The translations under genes were made by a program, and so were the position numbers. 64,000 nt of DNA from Steroidobacteraceae bacterium (GTDB lineage Bacteria; Pseudomonadota; Gammaproteobacteria; Steroidobacterales; Steroidobacteraceae). The notes beneath the pieces were generated by a model, which was given only the letters and a program-made list of their open reading frames with translations, did not search any database and had not been told where the DNA came from. Shown here piece by piece: positions 25,432 through 35,252 of the stretch (positions are counted from its first letter, which is position 1; each line of letters starts with the position of its first letter). The stretch covers positions 62,001-126,000 of the forward strand of contig JAPZRU010000007.1 of assembly GCA_027531255.1 (NCBI GenBank), given 5' to 3'.

Positions 25432-27381
25432 CTAGCGAGCCGCGGTGCGCGTGGGCACCGACCGCGCGGTACGGTACAGCCACCATCCGATCGCCGCCAC
25501 CGCCGCTGCACCGAGCCACTGGCCGGGCCGCAGGCCCTCGGGCACCGCCAGCACGTCGGCGTCGCCGCTCGCGACGATCGGGATCGCGATCAGCACGCCC
25601 ATCAGCGCCTCGCCGGCGATCAGGCCGGCTGCGAACAGCAGGCCGGTCCGGCGCGTCCCTTCGAGATCCGCGCCCGGGCCGAGGCGACGCGCGTGCCAGC
25701 GGTCCGCGAGTTCCGCGAGCAGGCCACCCGCGAAGATCGGCGTGGAGAGTTCGAGCGGCAGGTAGAGGCCGACCGCCACGGCGAGGATCGGCGCGCGCCA
25801 GCGGCCCCCCTGCGATTTCAGGTACTGGTCGACGAGGATGACAAGGATGCCGAGCGCCGCGCCGATCGCGATCATGTCCCACGGCAGGCCGGCACCGAAG
25901 ATGCCCTTCGCGACGCTCGCCATCAGGTTCGCCTGCGGCGCCGGCAGCGCGCGCACGCCCTCGTGCGCAGGCTCGCCGATGCCGTAGGCCTCGAGCAGCA
26001 GGTTCAGCACCGGCGCCATCACCGCGGCCGAGCAAATCGCGCCGATGCCGAGCATCACCTGCTGGCGCCACGGCGTGGCGCCGACGATCTGGCCGGCCTT
26101 CAGGTCCTGCAGGTTGTCGCCCGCGACCGCGGCGGAGTTGCAGATCACCGCGCCGACCAGGATCGCGGCCACCGGCCCGACCGTGGAGCCGGGCCCGAGG
26201 AAGCCGAGCAGGACCAGGCTCGCGAACAGGATCGTGCAGATCGTGATGCCGGACACCGGGTTGTTGGACGAGCCGACGAGACCGGCCATGTACCCGGACA
26301 CGCTCGAGAACACGAAGCCCGCGACGATCATGATGACCGCCATCGTCGCGGCGATGCCGACGCTGTCGACGACCGCGTGGTACAGCGCGTACAGCGGCAC
26401 CACGAACAGCACGATGCCCGAGAGAATCGCGCTCATCGGCAGGTCGCGCTCGGTGTGCGGCAGGTCGCCCTGCGTGCCGCGCGCGGCGGCGAGGCCACTC
26501 TTCACGCCCGACAGCAGCGAGTTGCGGAGCGAGTACACGCTCCACAGGCCGCCGACCAGCATCGCGCCGACGCCGATGTAGCGGACCTGGCGGCTCCAGA
26601 TCGCGTAGGCCGCATCCTCCGCGCTTGCGTTCGCGAGCTCGGCCGCGAGCGCCGCGTCGGAGCCGAGGAAGAACGCGTGGTAGACGGGGATGAAGAGCCA
26701 CCACGCGAGCAGGCCGCCCGACAGCATCAGGAACCCGATGTTGAGCCCGCAGACGTAGCCGACGCCGAGCAGCGCGGGCGAGAGGTTGAAGCCGAAGAAC
26801 GCGATGCCGCGGCCGCCCGCGGCGTAGCCGGCGAGCGTGAAGGCCTCCGGCGAGACCTTGAGGCCCGACAGCGAGAGCTTGAACAGGCCCGCCGTCGCCG
26901 CCGCGAGGCCGAGCGAGCGCACCGCTCCCGACTGCGGCTCGTTGCCGGCCTTCAGCACCTCGGCGGTGGCGATGCCCTCGGGGAACTTGAGCTTCTGCTC
27001 GACGATCAGCGTGCGGCGCAGCGGAACCGAGAACAGCACGCCCAGCAGGCCGCCGAGACCCGCGATCGCGAGCACCCACCAGTATTCGAACCGCTGCCAG
27101 TGACCGAGGATCACGAGTGCGGGGATCGTGAAGATCGTGCCGGCGGCGATCGAGCTGCCCGCCGAGGCGCCGGTCGCGACGATGTTGTTCTCGAGGATGT
27201 TCGAGCGGCCGAGCAGCCGCAGCACCGCCATCGACACCACCGCCGCGGGGATCGCCGTGGCGACCGTGAGGCCGGCGAACAGGCCGAGGTAGGCGTTGGC
27301 GGCGGCGAGCAGCACGGTCAGCACGATCGAGAGCAAGATCGCGCGGGCGGTCAGCTGCGGGGCGGGGACGAGCGTGTTCAA
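25432..27381 (-). CDS. Oligopeptide transporter, OPT family
   Basis: 649-residue inner-membrane transporter with about 15-16 hydrophobic helices. Family stretches: AANAYLGLFAGLTVATAIPAAVVSM, NILENNIVATGASAGSSIAAGTIFTIPALVI, LKFPEGIATAEVLKAGN, YVCGLNIGFLMLSGGLLAWW, GYMAGLVGSSNNPVSGITI and NLQDLKAGQIVGATPWRQQ. Bacterial members take up oligopeptides or metal chelates, proton-coupled. It follows the POT peptide symporter by 27 bases on the same strand, suggesting joint peptide scavenging. Confidence 0.93.
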   Translation of the reverse strand: MNTLVPAPQLTARAILLSIVLTVLLAAANAYLGLFAGLTVATAIPAAVVSMAVLRLLGRSNILENNIVATGASAGSSIAAGTIFTIPALVILGHWQRFEYWWVLAIAGLGGLLGVLFSVPLRRTLIVEQKLKFPEGIATAEVLKAGNEPQSGAVRSLGLAAATAGLFKLSLSGLKVSPEAFTLAGYAAGGRGIAFFGFNLSPALLGVGYVCGLNIGFLMLSGGLLAWWLFIPVYHAFFLGSDAALAAELANASAEDAAYAIWSRQVRYIGVGAMLVGGLWSVYSLRNSLLSGVKSGLAAARGTQGDLPHTERDLPMSAILSGIVLFVVPLYALYHAVVDSVGIAATMAVIMIVAGFVFSSVSGYMAGLVGSSNNPVSGITICTILFASLVLLGFLGPGSTVGPVAAILVGAVICNSAAVAGDNLQDLKAGQIVGATPWRQQVMLGIGAICSAAVMAPVLNLLLEAYGIGEPAHEGVRALPAPQANLMASVAKGIFGAGLPWDMIAIGAALGILVILVDQYLKSQGGRWRAPILAVAVGLYLPLELSTPIFAGGLLAELADRWHARRLGPGADLEGTRRTGLLFAAGLIAGEALMGVLIAIPIVASGDADVLAVPEGLRPGQWLGAAAVAAIGWWLYRTARSVPTRTAAR

Positions 27382-27408
27382 GGGTGCGCTCCTCGACGGC
27401 GCGACGTC

Positions 27409-28935
<1,527 letters not shown>

Positions 28936-29092
28936 CGTGTTCTCACGGCGCCGCGGCGGCGACGCGGGACGATGGGGCAGTGTGACGGAACGGCCCGCGG
29001 CCTCGCAACGCGCGCGACGCCCGCAGCGCATGGACGCATGCGCCGGCGCATTCGCCGTGCACCTGCTCGAGACATGAGCGACCATTGAGCGA

Positions 29093-29320
29093 ATGAACCC
29101 AGCCCAGGACGAGTGGACCGAGTTCGGCGCCTACTTCTGCACGAACCCCGCCTGCGAGCTGCACGTGCGGTCCGGCGATCCCGGCGTGCAGGGCGTCGGC
29201 AACTGGGCGACCTGTGCGGACGGTCACCGGGTCGGCCGCGCGCGCTACGGCGGCCGGATGCTCTGCGACGACTGCGGACGGCGGTGGAGCGCGGGGCGGC
29301 TCTCGCTGGAGAACGAATGA
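29093..29320 (+). CDS. Small zinc-ribbon-like protein
   Basis: 75 residues, 33-base-class short protein with two Cys pairs and one extra Cys/His: FCTNPACELHV near residue 16-23, ATCADGHRVG near 40-47, and LCDDCGRRW near 57-63. The spacing suggests a treble-clef or zinc-ribbon binding one or two metal ions. No family recognised; function unknown. It is transcribed divergently from the POT gene and ends directly at a strong inverted repeat. Confidence 0.6.
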   Translation: MNPAQDEWTEFGAYFCTNPACELHVRSGDPGVQGVGNWATCADGHRVGRARYGGRMLCDDCGRRWSAGRLSLENE

Positions 29321-29328
29321 GGGCCACC

Positions 29329-29365
29329 GACGTCACCCGGCGCGCGTGGCGCGCCGGGTGACGTC
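29329..29365. terminator. Perfect 17-bp inverted repeat, bidirectional terminator-like
   Basis: Arms 29329-29345 and 29349-29365 are perfect reverse complements around GTG. It lies just after the zinc-ribbon stop and just before the C-terminal end of the convergent exosortase-substrate relic. No U-tract on either side, so intrinsic termination would be weak. Confidence 0.6.
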
Positions 29366-29369
29366 ACGA

Positions 29370-29865
29370 CTGTGCTGGACCGGGCGCCGCCGCCGGGCGA
29401 CCGCGGCACCGGCGAGACCGAAGCCCAGCAGCGATCCCACGTTCTGGGACGTCAACGACGCCAGCGCAGCGTTGACGGTGTTCGTGGCGACGGGGCCGGT
29501 GAAGGCAAGCAGCGAGATGTCGCTGTCCCGTCCGACCCAGCCGGAGTCCAGGCGCCGCACGTTCACGGTGGTGGAGAACTGCAGCAGCACGAATTCGAGC
29601 GGGCCGTCGTTGTCCATCGCGTGATTCGGCGAACTCTCCCCGCCGATGTTGACGCCGATGCCGATCCCGCCATGCGCCTGGAGCGTGGCGGTGGCGAACG
29701 TGGCGGCATTCGTCGGCGTTGCCTTGCCGGCCGTCCGGATCCCGCGCGCGGTCATCGTCACCCGGCCGGCAGTGCAGCCGCTGGCGCACGTGGCCGCAGT
29801 CGGCGGCCGTAAACGCGGTCGACACTTCCCGGCGGGACCGGCGTCGAGGTCCGTGGCAGCCCGCC
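29370..29865 (-). pseudogene. Truncated exosortase-dependent surface protein (XDP1-like)
   Basis: Reading leftward from the GNAT stop, one frame encodes SGCTAGRVTMTARG, then GGIGIGVNIGGESSPNHAMDNDGPLEFVLLQFSTTVNV and GWVGRDSDISLLAFTGP, followed by a C-terminal LLGFGLAGAAVARRRRP. The 'SPNHAMDN' and 'DSDIS(V/L)LA(Y/F)TG' pattern is that of exosortase-dependent surface proteins. Its end is a hydrophobic helix plus basic tail as in PEP-CTERM sorting signals, but the Pro-Glu-Pro box is absent. There is no start codon or signal peptide: the fragment begins abruptly beside the GNAT gene. Probably a decayed gene. Confidence 0.65.
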
Positions 29866-29868
29866 GGA

Positions 29869-30420
29869 TCAGCCTGCGAGGTCCTCCGGCACCAGCGAGT
29901 AGAGCGCCGCCGGATAAGACACGCCGTGCTGGGCGATCCGGTTGCGCGCGACGCACTCGAAGCTCGCGCCGGCGCGTTCCGCGACGCGGCGGCTGGCAGA
30001 GTTGCCCTCGCGCGCGAAGATCTCGAGCCGCGCGAGACCGAGCGTGCCGAACGCATGGTGCGCGGCGGTGCGCACCGCCGCGGTCGCGAGGCCGCGGCGC
30101 GTCGCCGAAGTGCGGATCCAGTAGCCGAGGCTGGCGACGCCGTTCTGCGGGTCCGAGACGCGCAGGCCGAGTCCGCCGACGAATCGCCCGCCGGTGTCCA
30201 GCACGGCGAACTGGTAGCCGGACTCGTTCGCCCAGCCGGCTGCGCAGGCGCGCACCCAGTCGGTGGCGTCGCGGATACCGTAGCCCGCGTGGCACCACGG
30301 CAGCCAGGCGGAGAGTTCTGGAACCGATTCGCGCACGGCCGCGACCAGTTCGACGATGTGCGCGGCGCCGTAGGCCTCGAGCGTGACGCGGTCTCCGGCG
30401 ATCCTCTGCGGCGCTTGCAT
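29869..30420 (-). CDS. GNAT family N-acetyltransferase (RimJ/RimL type)
   Basis: 183 residues of the ribosomal-protein-Ser/Ala N-acetyltransferase-like subgroup. Seen: the N-terminal GDRVTLEAYGAAHIVELVAAVRES, the FVGGLGLRVSDPQNGVASLGYWIRTSATRRGLATAAVRTAAHHAF acetyl-CoA-binding core (motif A) and the C-terminal REGNSASRRVAERAGASFE. Substrate unknown: protein N-terminus, amino acid or antibiotic. ATG 30420 opens directly before the first strand. It follows tatC by 35 bases on the same strand. Confidence 0.9.
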   Translation of the reverse strand: MQAPQRIAGDRVTLEAYGAAHIVELVAAVRESVPELSAWLPWCHAGYGIRDATDWVRACAAGWANESGYQFAVLDTGGRFVGGLGLRVSDPQNGVASLGYWIRTSATRRGLATAAVRTAAHHAFGTLGLARLEIFAREGNSASRRVAERAGASFECVARNRIAQHGVSYPAALYSLVPEDLAG

Positions 30421-30455
30421 GCGCGTGGGCTCCCGGTGACGGTCCGATGCCGGCC

Positions 30456-31283
30456 TCAGGTCCCGGCCTGCTCGCTGGCTTCCTGCTCCGCTTCCTCGCG
30501 GGCCCGCTTCTCGCGCTCCGCGATCCTCGCCTTCGCGAGGAACCCCGCCATCACCATCCCGAACTCGTACAGCAGGTACATCGGGATCGCCATGGCGGAT
30601 TGCGAGACCGCGTCCGGCGGCGTCAGCAGCGCGGCGACCACGAAGATGCCGAGCAGCACGTAGCCGCGGTTCTTCCGCATCGTGTCGAGATTCACGAGGC
30701 CGGTGTAGACCAGCAGCACGATGGCGACCGGGATCTCGAAGGCGACGCCGAACGCGAGGAACAGCACCAGCACGAAATCGAGGTACTGGGTCATGTCCGT
30801 CATCATCTGCACGCCCTGCGGGGTCGTGCCGGCGAAGAACTGGAACATGAGCGGGAAGACGACGTAGTACGCGAACACCACGCCGGCGTAGAACAGCACG
30901 ATGCTGGACACCAGCAGCGGCAGCGCGAAGCGGCGTTCGTGCCTGTAGAGGCCGGGCGCGACGAATGCCCACACCTGGTACAGCACGTACGGCATCGCGA
31001 GGATGATCGCGACGTAGAGCGCGAGCTTGAACGGCGTCATGAACGGCGCGATCACGCTCGTCGAGATCATCGTCGCGCCCTTCGGCAGCGCCGCCATCAG
31101 CGGCTGTGCGACGAGCGTGAACAGGTCGTTCGCGAAGAACAGGCACGGCAGCGCGACGATCGCGATCGCGATCAGCGCCTTCATCAGGCGGTCGCGCAGC
31201 TCCAGCAGGTGGGAGACCAGCGTGCCTTCCGCGAGCGGCTCGCGGTCAGGCCCCTGGCCGGCGCCCGGAGTCTCAGCGGCCAT
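30456..31283 (-). CDS. tatC: Sec-independent protein translocase TatC
   Basis: 275-residue inner-membrane receptor for twin-arginine signal peptides, with six helices. Conserved parts: LVSHLLELRDRLMKALIAIAIVALPCLFF, the first periplasmic loop with ISTSVIAPFMTPFKLALYVAIILAMPYVLYQVWAFVAPGLY, and FGVAFEIPVAIVLLVYTGLVN. The C-terminal tail is charged (KARIAEREKRAREEAEQEA). The start overlaps the tatB end by 11 bases. It should export the Tat-signal-bearing molybdenum subunit at 18293. Confidence 0.96.
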   Translation of the reverse strand: MAAETPGAGQGPDREPLAEGTLVSHLLELRDRLMKALIAIAIVALPCLFFANDLFTLVAQPLMAALPKGATMISTSVIAPFMTPFKLALYVAIILAMPYVLYQVWAFVAPGLYRHERRFALPLLVSSIVLFYAGVVFAYYVVFPLMFQFFAGTTPQGVQMMTDMTQYLDFVLVLFLAFGVAFEIPVAIVLLVYTGLVNLDTMRKNRGYVLLGIFVVAALLTPPDAVSQSAMAIPMYLLYEFGMVMAGFLAKARIAEREKRAREEAEQEASEQAGT

Positions 31284-31896
31284 CGGCGGGAGTGGTGGCG
31301 GGTATGCCGGCCGCGCGCGCCGGTTCCGCCGGCGGCGGCGTCGAGGGCGTGGTCACGAGCGACGGGTCCGACCACGCCTCGTGGCCGTAGTCCGGCGGGA
31401 GCGCGTGCGGCAGCGTCGCGCCGGGGTGCCCCGGCTCGTGCAGATGCTGGTGCGGCTCGTCCGTGGGGGCGCCGATGGCCGCATCCGCGCCGTGCAGGGC
31501 GGGGTCGTAGCCCGGCGTGCCCACGGTGGACGGCGCGGGCGAGGTGGCATCGGCGGCGCCGGTGGCAGCGGCGGTATCGGTCACGGTCGCGGTAGCGGTA
31601 GCGGTCGCGGCGGTGCCGGCGGCCGCGGCGCCGTAGCCGCCCGTGCCGGTCGATCCGGCGCCTGGCGAGCCGTGGCTGCCGGGGGTCGTCGTCGAAGTAC
31701 TGCGCTCCTGGCCGCGGAGCATCTCCTCGAGCTGCACTTCCTGGTCCAGCTGCGAGCGGAGCTGGCGCGCCATCGAGCGCGCGCGCCCCATCCAGCGGCC
31801 GACGTCGGCCGCGAGCTTCGGCAGGCGCTCGGGCCCGAGGACCACGAGCGCGATCACCATGATCAGCAGGATCTCGGTGAAGCCGACCTCGAACAT
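31273..31896 (-). CDS. tatB: Sec-independent protein translocase TatB
   Basis: 207 residues: the TatB membrane helix and hinge (MFEVGFTEILLIMVIALVVLGPERLPKLAADVGRWMG) and amphipathic helix (RARSMARQLRSQLDQEVQLEEML), then a long disordered tail. The tail (about residues 75-207) is Ala/Thr/Gly-rich with short codon-level repeats around 31560-31640 and reads as alternating AT dipeptides. It is longer and of lower complexity than usual. The N-terminal identity with TatB, rather than TatA, rests on the E at position 8 and on the operon order. Confidence 0.93.
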   Translation of the reverse strand: MFEVGFTEILLIMVIALVVLGPERLPKLAADVGRWMGRARSMARQLRSQLDQEVQLEEMLRGQERSTSTTTPGSHGSPGAGSTGTGGYGAAAAGTAATATATATVTDTAAATGAADATSPAPSTVGTPGYDPALHGADAAIGAPTDEPHQHLHEPGHPGATLPHALPPDYGHEAWSDPSLVTTPSTPPPAEPARAAGIPATTPADGR

Positions 31897-31930
31897 GGGT
31901 CCCCGCCCGACGCCGCCGGAGGCCGGCGCC

Positions 31931-32173
31931 TCAGGCGTTGGTCTTCTGATCGGGCTTCGTGCCCTGCTGGTCGGCGGTCGTGAAGTCCGCGTCGCCCGTC
32001 AGCTGCTTCAGGGGCTCCTTGCCGTCCTGCTCCTTCTCGCCGTCGTCCATGGACTTCTTGAAGCCCTTCACGGCCGCGCCGAGGTCGGAGCCGATGGTGC
32101 GGAGCTTCTTCGCGCCGAAGATCAGCAGCGCGATCAGCAGGATGATCAGGAGTTCGCGAAAACCGATACCCAT
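31931..32173 (-). CDS. tatA: Sec-independent protein translocase TatA
   Basis: 80 residues, the pore-forming Tat component. The single helix and hinge ([42 protein letters not shown]) with the FGxKKLR motif is diagnostic, followed by an acidic/polar tail. First gene of tatABC; 34 bases separate it from tatB. Confidence 0.95.
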   Translation of the reverse strand: MGIGFRELLIILLIALLIFGAKKLRTIGSDLGAAVKGFKKSMDDGEKEQDGKEPLKQLTGDADFTTADQQGTKPDQKTNA

Positions 32174-32280
32174 GCGGCTCTCCAGGGCCTCGCGGACTGC
32201 AAGGCGCCAGGCATCTTAACCCAGGACTTTCGGGGCCGAAGTGACGGTGGCCGTAACATTCGACGGAAGACCGAAGCTGG

Positions 32281-32757
32281 TCAGTCGGACTCCGCGGCGG
32301 CCGCCGGGGTTCCGTACGGCGCGACGCGCAGGCTGAACGTAACCGGCCCGTCGTTCACCAGCGACACCCGCATGTGCGCGCCGAACGAGCCGGTGCCGAC
32401 CTCGCGCACGCGGGCGCGGGCGCCGGCCAGGAACCGTTCGTACAGGCGGCGCCCTTCGTCCGGGGCCGCGGCGGTGCTGAACCCGGGCCGCGTGCCCCTG
32501 CGCGTCTCGGCGGCGAGCGTGAACTGGGAGACCACCAGCAATCCGCCGCCGACGTCCAGCAGGCTGCGGTTCATCCGGCCCTGCTCGTCGTCGAACACCC
32601 GGTAGCCCAGCACCCTTTCGAGCAACCGGTCGGTCTCGCGCTCCGAGTCGCCGCGCTCGACGCCCAACAGTACCAGCAGGCCGGCACCGATCCGGCCGAC
32701 GAGGTCGCCGTCCACGTGGACGGCCGCTTCGGTGACGCGCTGCAGCAGGGCGATCAT
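32281..32757 (-). CDS. dtd: D-aminoacyl-tRNA deacylase
   Basis: 158-residue homodimer that removes D-amino acids from mischarged tRNA. Seen: [66 protein letters not shown] (the SQFTL active-site Thr region) and the cis Gly-Pro stretch [17 protein letters not shown]. Complete and typical in length. It lies about 107 bases upstream of tatA on the same strand and could lead the dtd-tatABC run. Confidence 0.95.
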   Translation of the reverse strand: MIALLQRVTEAAVHVDGDLVGRIGAGLLVLLGVERGDSERETDRLLERVLGYRVFDDEQGRMNRSLLDVGGGLLVVSQFTLAAETRRGTRPGFSTAAAPDEGRRLYERFLAGARARVREVGTGSFGAHMRVSLVNDGPVTFSLRVAPYGTPAAAAESD

Positions 32758-33141
32758 GGTGGGAGGGGCGACTACGGTCGGGCCTACAAGGTAGCGGCTG
32801 GTGCCGGGATTGCCCAGCGGCGCCTTTCGAGGGCGATCGAGCGGCAGAGAGCCTCGAAACGAACATTAAAAACCACTGGTTCCTCCTTGAAGCGGCCAAG
32901 GGCCGTCAATATCTCCACAACTGTCGAAATTGAAACCGCGTGGGAGAGCAGGGCGAGAAACTAGCTGATGGATCGCCTCTAGTGGGCGATATCATTGAGA
33001 AACGACGCTTCCAGTTCCAATAAGTGCGCTGAAAGTCGCATCCCCAGGGATTTCGGCCGAGCCAACTGGACTTGCTGATGCTACGGCTCCGAACGCTCGC
33101 CCCCGTGTTGCGACGAACCGCCGCCCGCCCGCGACGAATCG
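32758..33141. other. Intergenic region, visibly AT-richer than its surroundings
   Basis: 384 bases between the divergent dtd and LytS genes. The part 32850-33010 is distinctly richer in A and T than the rest of the window (e.g. AACATTAAAAACCACT and GTCGAAATTGAAACC). A hairpin ATCGCC...GGCGAT lies at about 32973-32991. No protein, tRNA or known RNA recognised. It may hold the promoters of both genes or a fragment of foreign DNA. Confidence 0.5.
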
Positions 33142-34290
33142 ATGCAGGTGCGGCGTGGTCGTCGTTACTCTAAGCGGGTGCGTTCCGCGGAAGCCCTCCC
33201 GCCCGTGCTCACGTCCTCCCGCCCGCTCGGGCGGCTGATGCACAACCGCGAGGCGGCGTTCTGGACCCTGCAGGCGCTCGGCTGGAGCGCGTACTTCCTG
33301 ACGCAGTTCGTATCCGCGCTGTTCTACGTGGGCGAGTGGGTCGTGGACGGCTTCGGCCAGGTGCTCATGGTCGCCGCACTGACCGGCCTGCTGCTCTCCT
33401 CGCTGCTGCGCCTCGTCTGGCGGCGCGTCCGGGACCTCGCGCCGCGGGTCGTCGTGCCGACGGTGCTCGGGCTGGTCTACGTCGCCGCGCTGAGCTGGCG
33501 GTTCGTGATCAACGGCTCGTACGTCGTGTTCATGGACAAGGGTGAGATGCTCGAGCCCTGGTACAAGATGTTCAGCGGCACGCTGATCTCGACCTACCTG
33601 CTGCTCTGCTGGAGCGCGCTGTACTTCGGCATCTATTACTACGAGGCGATGCTCCGCGCGCGCGAGGCGACGCTGAAGGCGGCGACGCTCGCCCAGGAAG
33701 CGCAGATGAAGATGCTGCGCTACCAGCTCAACCCGCACTTCCTGTTCAACACGCTGAACGCGATCTCGACGCTGATCCTCGACCGCGACAACGACACCGC
33801 CAACCGCTGCGTCACGCAACTGTCGTCCTTCCTGCGGCACACGCTGGACCAGGACCCGATGAAGAAGGTCACGCTGAAGCAGGAGCTCGACGCGCTCGAG
33901 CTCTACCTCGGCATCGAAAAGCTCCGCTTCGGCCCGCGGCTGCGCATCCAGCGCGAGGTGGGCGACGACGCGCTCGGTGCGCTGGTGCCGTCGCTGCTGC
34001 TGCAGCCGCTGATCGAGAACGCGCTGAAGCACGCGATCGCGCCGAGCGAGCTCGGCGGCACGCTGCACGTCGGCGGCCGCGTGATCGGCGGACGGCTGCT
34101 GCTGCACGTCGCGGACGACGGGCCTGGGATCGGGGACAACGGCATGCTCGGCAGCGGCCGTGGCGTGGGCCTGCGGAACACGCGCGAGCGCCTGCAGGTG
34201 CTGTACGGCGACCGCGCCCGCTTCGCGAGCCACAACACCAGGCCGGGCCTGCGCATCGACATCGAGATCCCCGCGGAGCACGCTTCGTGA
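33142..34290 (+). CDS. Sensor histidine kinase, LytS/AlgZ family
   Basis: 382 residues from this ATG. About five to six membrane helices in the first half (e.g. QALGWSAYFLTQFVSALFY, VLMVAALTGLLLSSLLRLVW, VVVPTVLGLVYVAALSWR, LISTYLLLCWSALYFGIYYY), then a short coiled coil and a His_kinase domain with phospho-His H199 in YQLNPHFLFNTLNAIS. The ATPase domain shows LLQPLIENALKHAI and DDGPGIG...GVGLRNTRERL. The true start could be ATG 33238 (MHNREAAFW), since the first 32 residues are basic and unlike the family. The stop overlaps the regulator start (GTGA). Confidence 0.9.
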   Translation: MQVRRGRRYSKRVRSAEALPPVLTSSRPLGRLMHNREAAFWTLQALGWSAYFLTQFVSALFYVGEWVVDGFGQVLMVAALTGLLLSSLLRLVWRRVRDLAPRVVVPTVLGLVYVAALSWRFVINGSYVVFMDKGEMLEPWYKMFSGTLISTYLLLCWSALYFGIYYYEAMLRAREATLKAATLAQEAQMKMLRYQLNPHFLFNTLNAISTLILDRDNDTANRCVTQLSSFLRHTLDQDPMKKVTLKQELDALELYLGIEKLRFGPRLRIQREVGDDALGALVPSLLLQPLIENALKHAIAPSELGGTLHVGGRVIGGRLLLHVADDGPGIGDNGMLGSGRGVGLRNTRERLQVLYGDRARFASHNTRPGLRIDIEIPAEHAS

Positions 34291-35111
34291 CGTCGCCGCG
34301 CATCCGCACGCTCCTCGTCGACGACGAGCGTCTCGCGCGCCGCGGTCTCGAACTGCGGCTCGCGGCCGCGCCCGACGTGGAGATCGTCGGCGAGTGCGAG
34401 AACGGGCGCCAGGCGCTCGAGGCGGTCGTCGCGATCAAGCCCGACCTCATGTTCCTCGACATCCAGATGCCGGGCCTCACCGGCTTCGACGTGCTCGCGC
34501 AGTTGCCGCAGGACTCGATGCCGGTCGTGGTGTTCGTCACCGCGTTCGACCGCTACGCCATCGAGGCCTTCGAGGCACGTGCGCTCGACTACCTGCTGAA
34601 GCCCGTCGAGGACGCGCGGCTCGCGTCCGCGCTCGACCGCGTCCGCGAGCACCTGCGCGAGCGCCAGCAGCTGGCACAGCACGATCGCCTGCTCGGCCTG
34701 CTGGCCGACGTGCAGGGTGCCGGCACGATCGATCCCGAGACGCTGGTCGCGAAGGTGCGCGGCGACCGCCCGGCCTATCCCGACGTGCTGCCGATCCGCA
34801 CGGGACGCGAGACGGTGCGCGTCCGCGCCGACGAGATCGACTGGATCGACGCGGCCGGCGACTACATGTGCATCCACGTGGCCCGCGAGACGCACGTGCT
34901 CCGCGGCACGATGAAGGAGCTCGAGTCCTCGCTCGACCCCGCCAAGTTCCAGCGCGTGCACCGCTCGGCGATCGTGAACCTCGGCCGCGTGCGCAAGCTC
35001 CGGCCCCACGCGAACGGCGAGTACTTCCTGACGCTCGAGGGCGGGCAGGAGCTCAAGCTCTCGCGCACGTACCGCGACAAGGTCGAACTGCTGCTCGGCA
35101 GTGGCGCCTGA
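34287..35111 (+). CDS. LytTR-family response regulator (AlgR/LytR type)
   Basis: 274 residues: receiver domain (about 7-125, phospho-acceptor D58 in LMFLDIQMPG, then FVTAFDRYAIEAFEARALDYLLKPV) and a LytTR DNA-binding domain (about 160-270; IDWIDAAGDYMCIHVARETHVLRGTMKELE, FQRVHRSAIVNLGRV). GTG start overlapping the kinase stop by four bases. Together they form a complete two-component pair. Targets are unknown; AlgR-type regulators control exopolysaccharide, pili and c-di-GMP-linked traits. Confidence 0.93.
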   Translation: MTSPRIRTLLVDDERLARRGLELRLAAAPDVEIVGECENGRQALEAVVAIKPDLMFLDIQMPGLTGFDVLAQLPQDSMPVVVFVTAFDRYAIEAFEARALDYLLKPVEDARLASALDRVREHLRERQQLAQHDRLLGLLADVQGAGTIDPETLVAKVRGDRPAYPDVLPIRTGRETVRVRADEIDWIDAAGDYMCIHVARETHVLRGTMKELESSLDPAKFQRVHRSAIVNLGRVRKLRPHANGEYFLTLEGGQELKLSRTYRDKVELLLGSGA

Positions 35112-35252
35112 CGGCGCGTTCGCGCAGGCGTCGCCCCCACCCTCCCGACCGCCGCGTCCGGCAGACGGCTGGCGCAACGACTCGATTGGCGGTGCATCGC
35201 CCGCGTGCCGAGAATCGGGCTAGCACAGTCCGCACGGGCAGCGGAGACAGCC

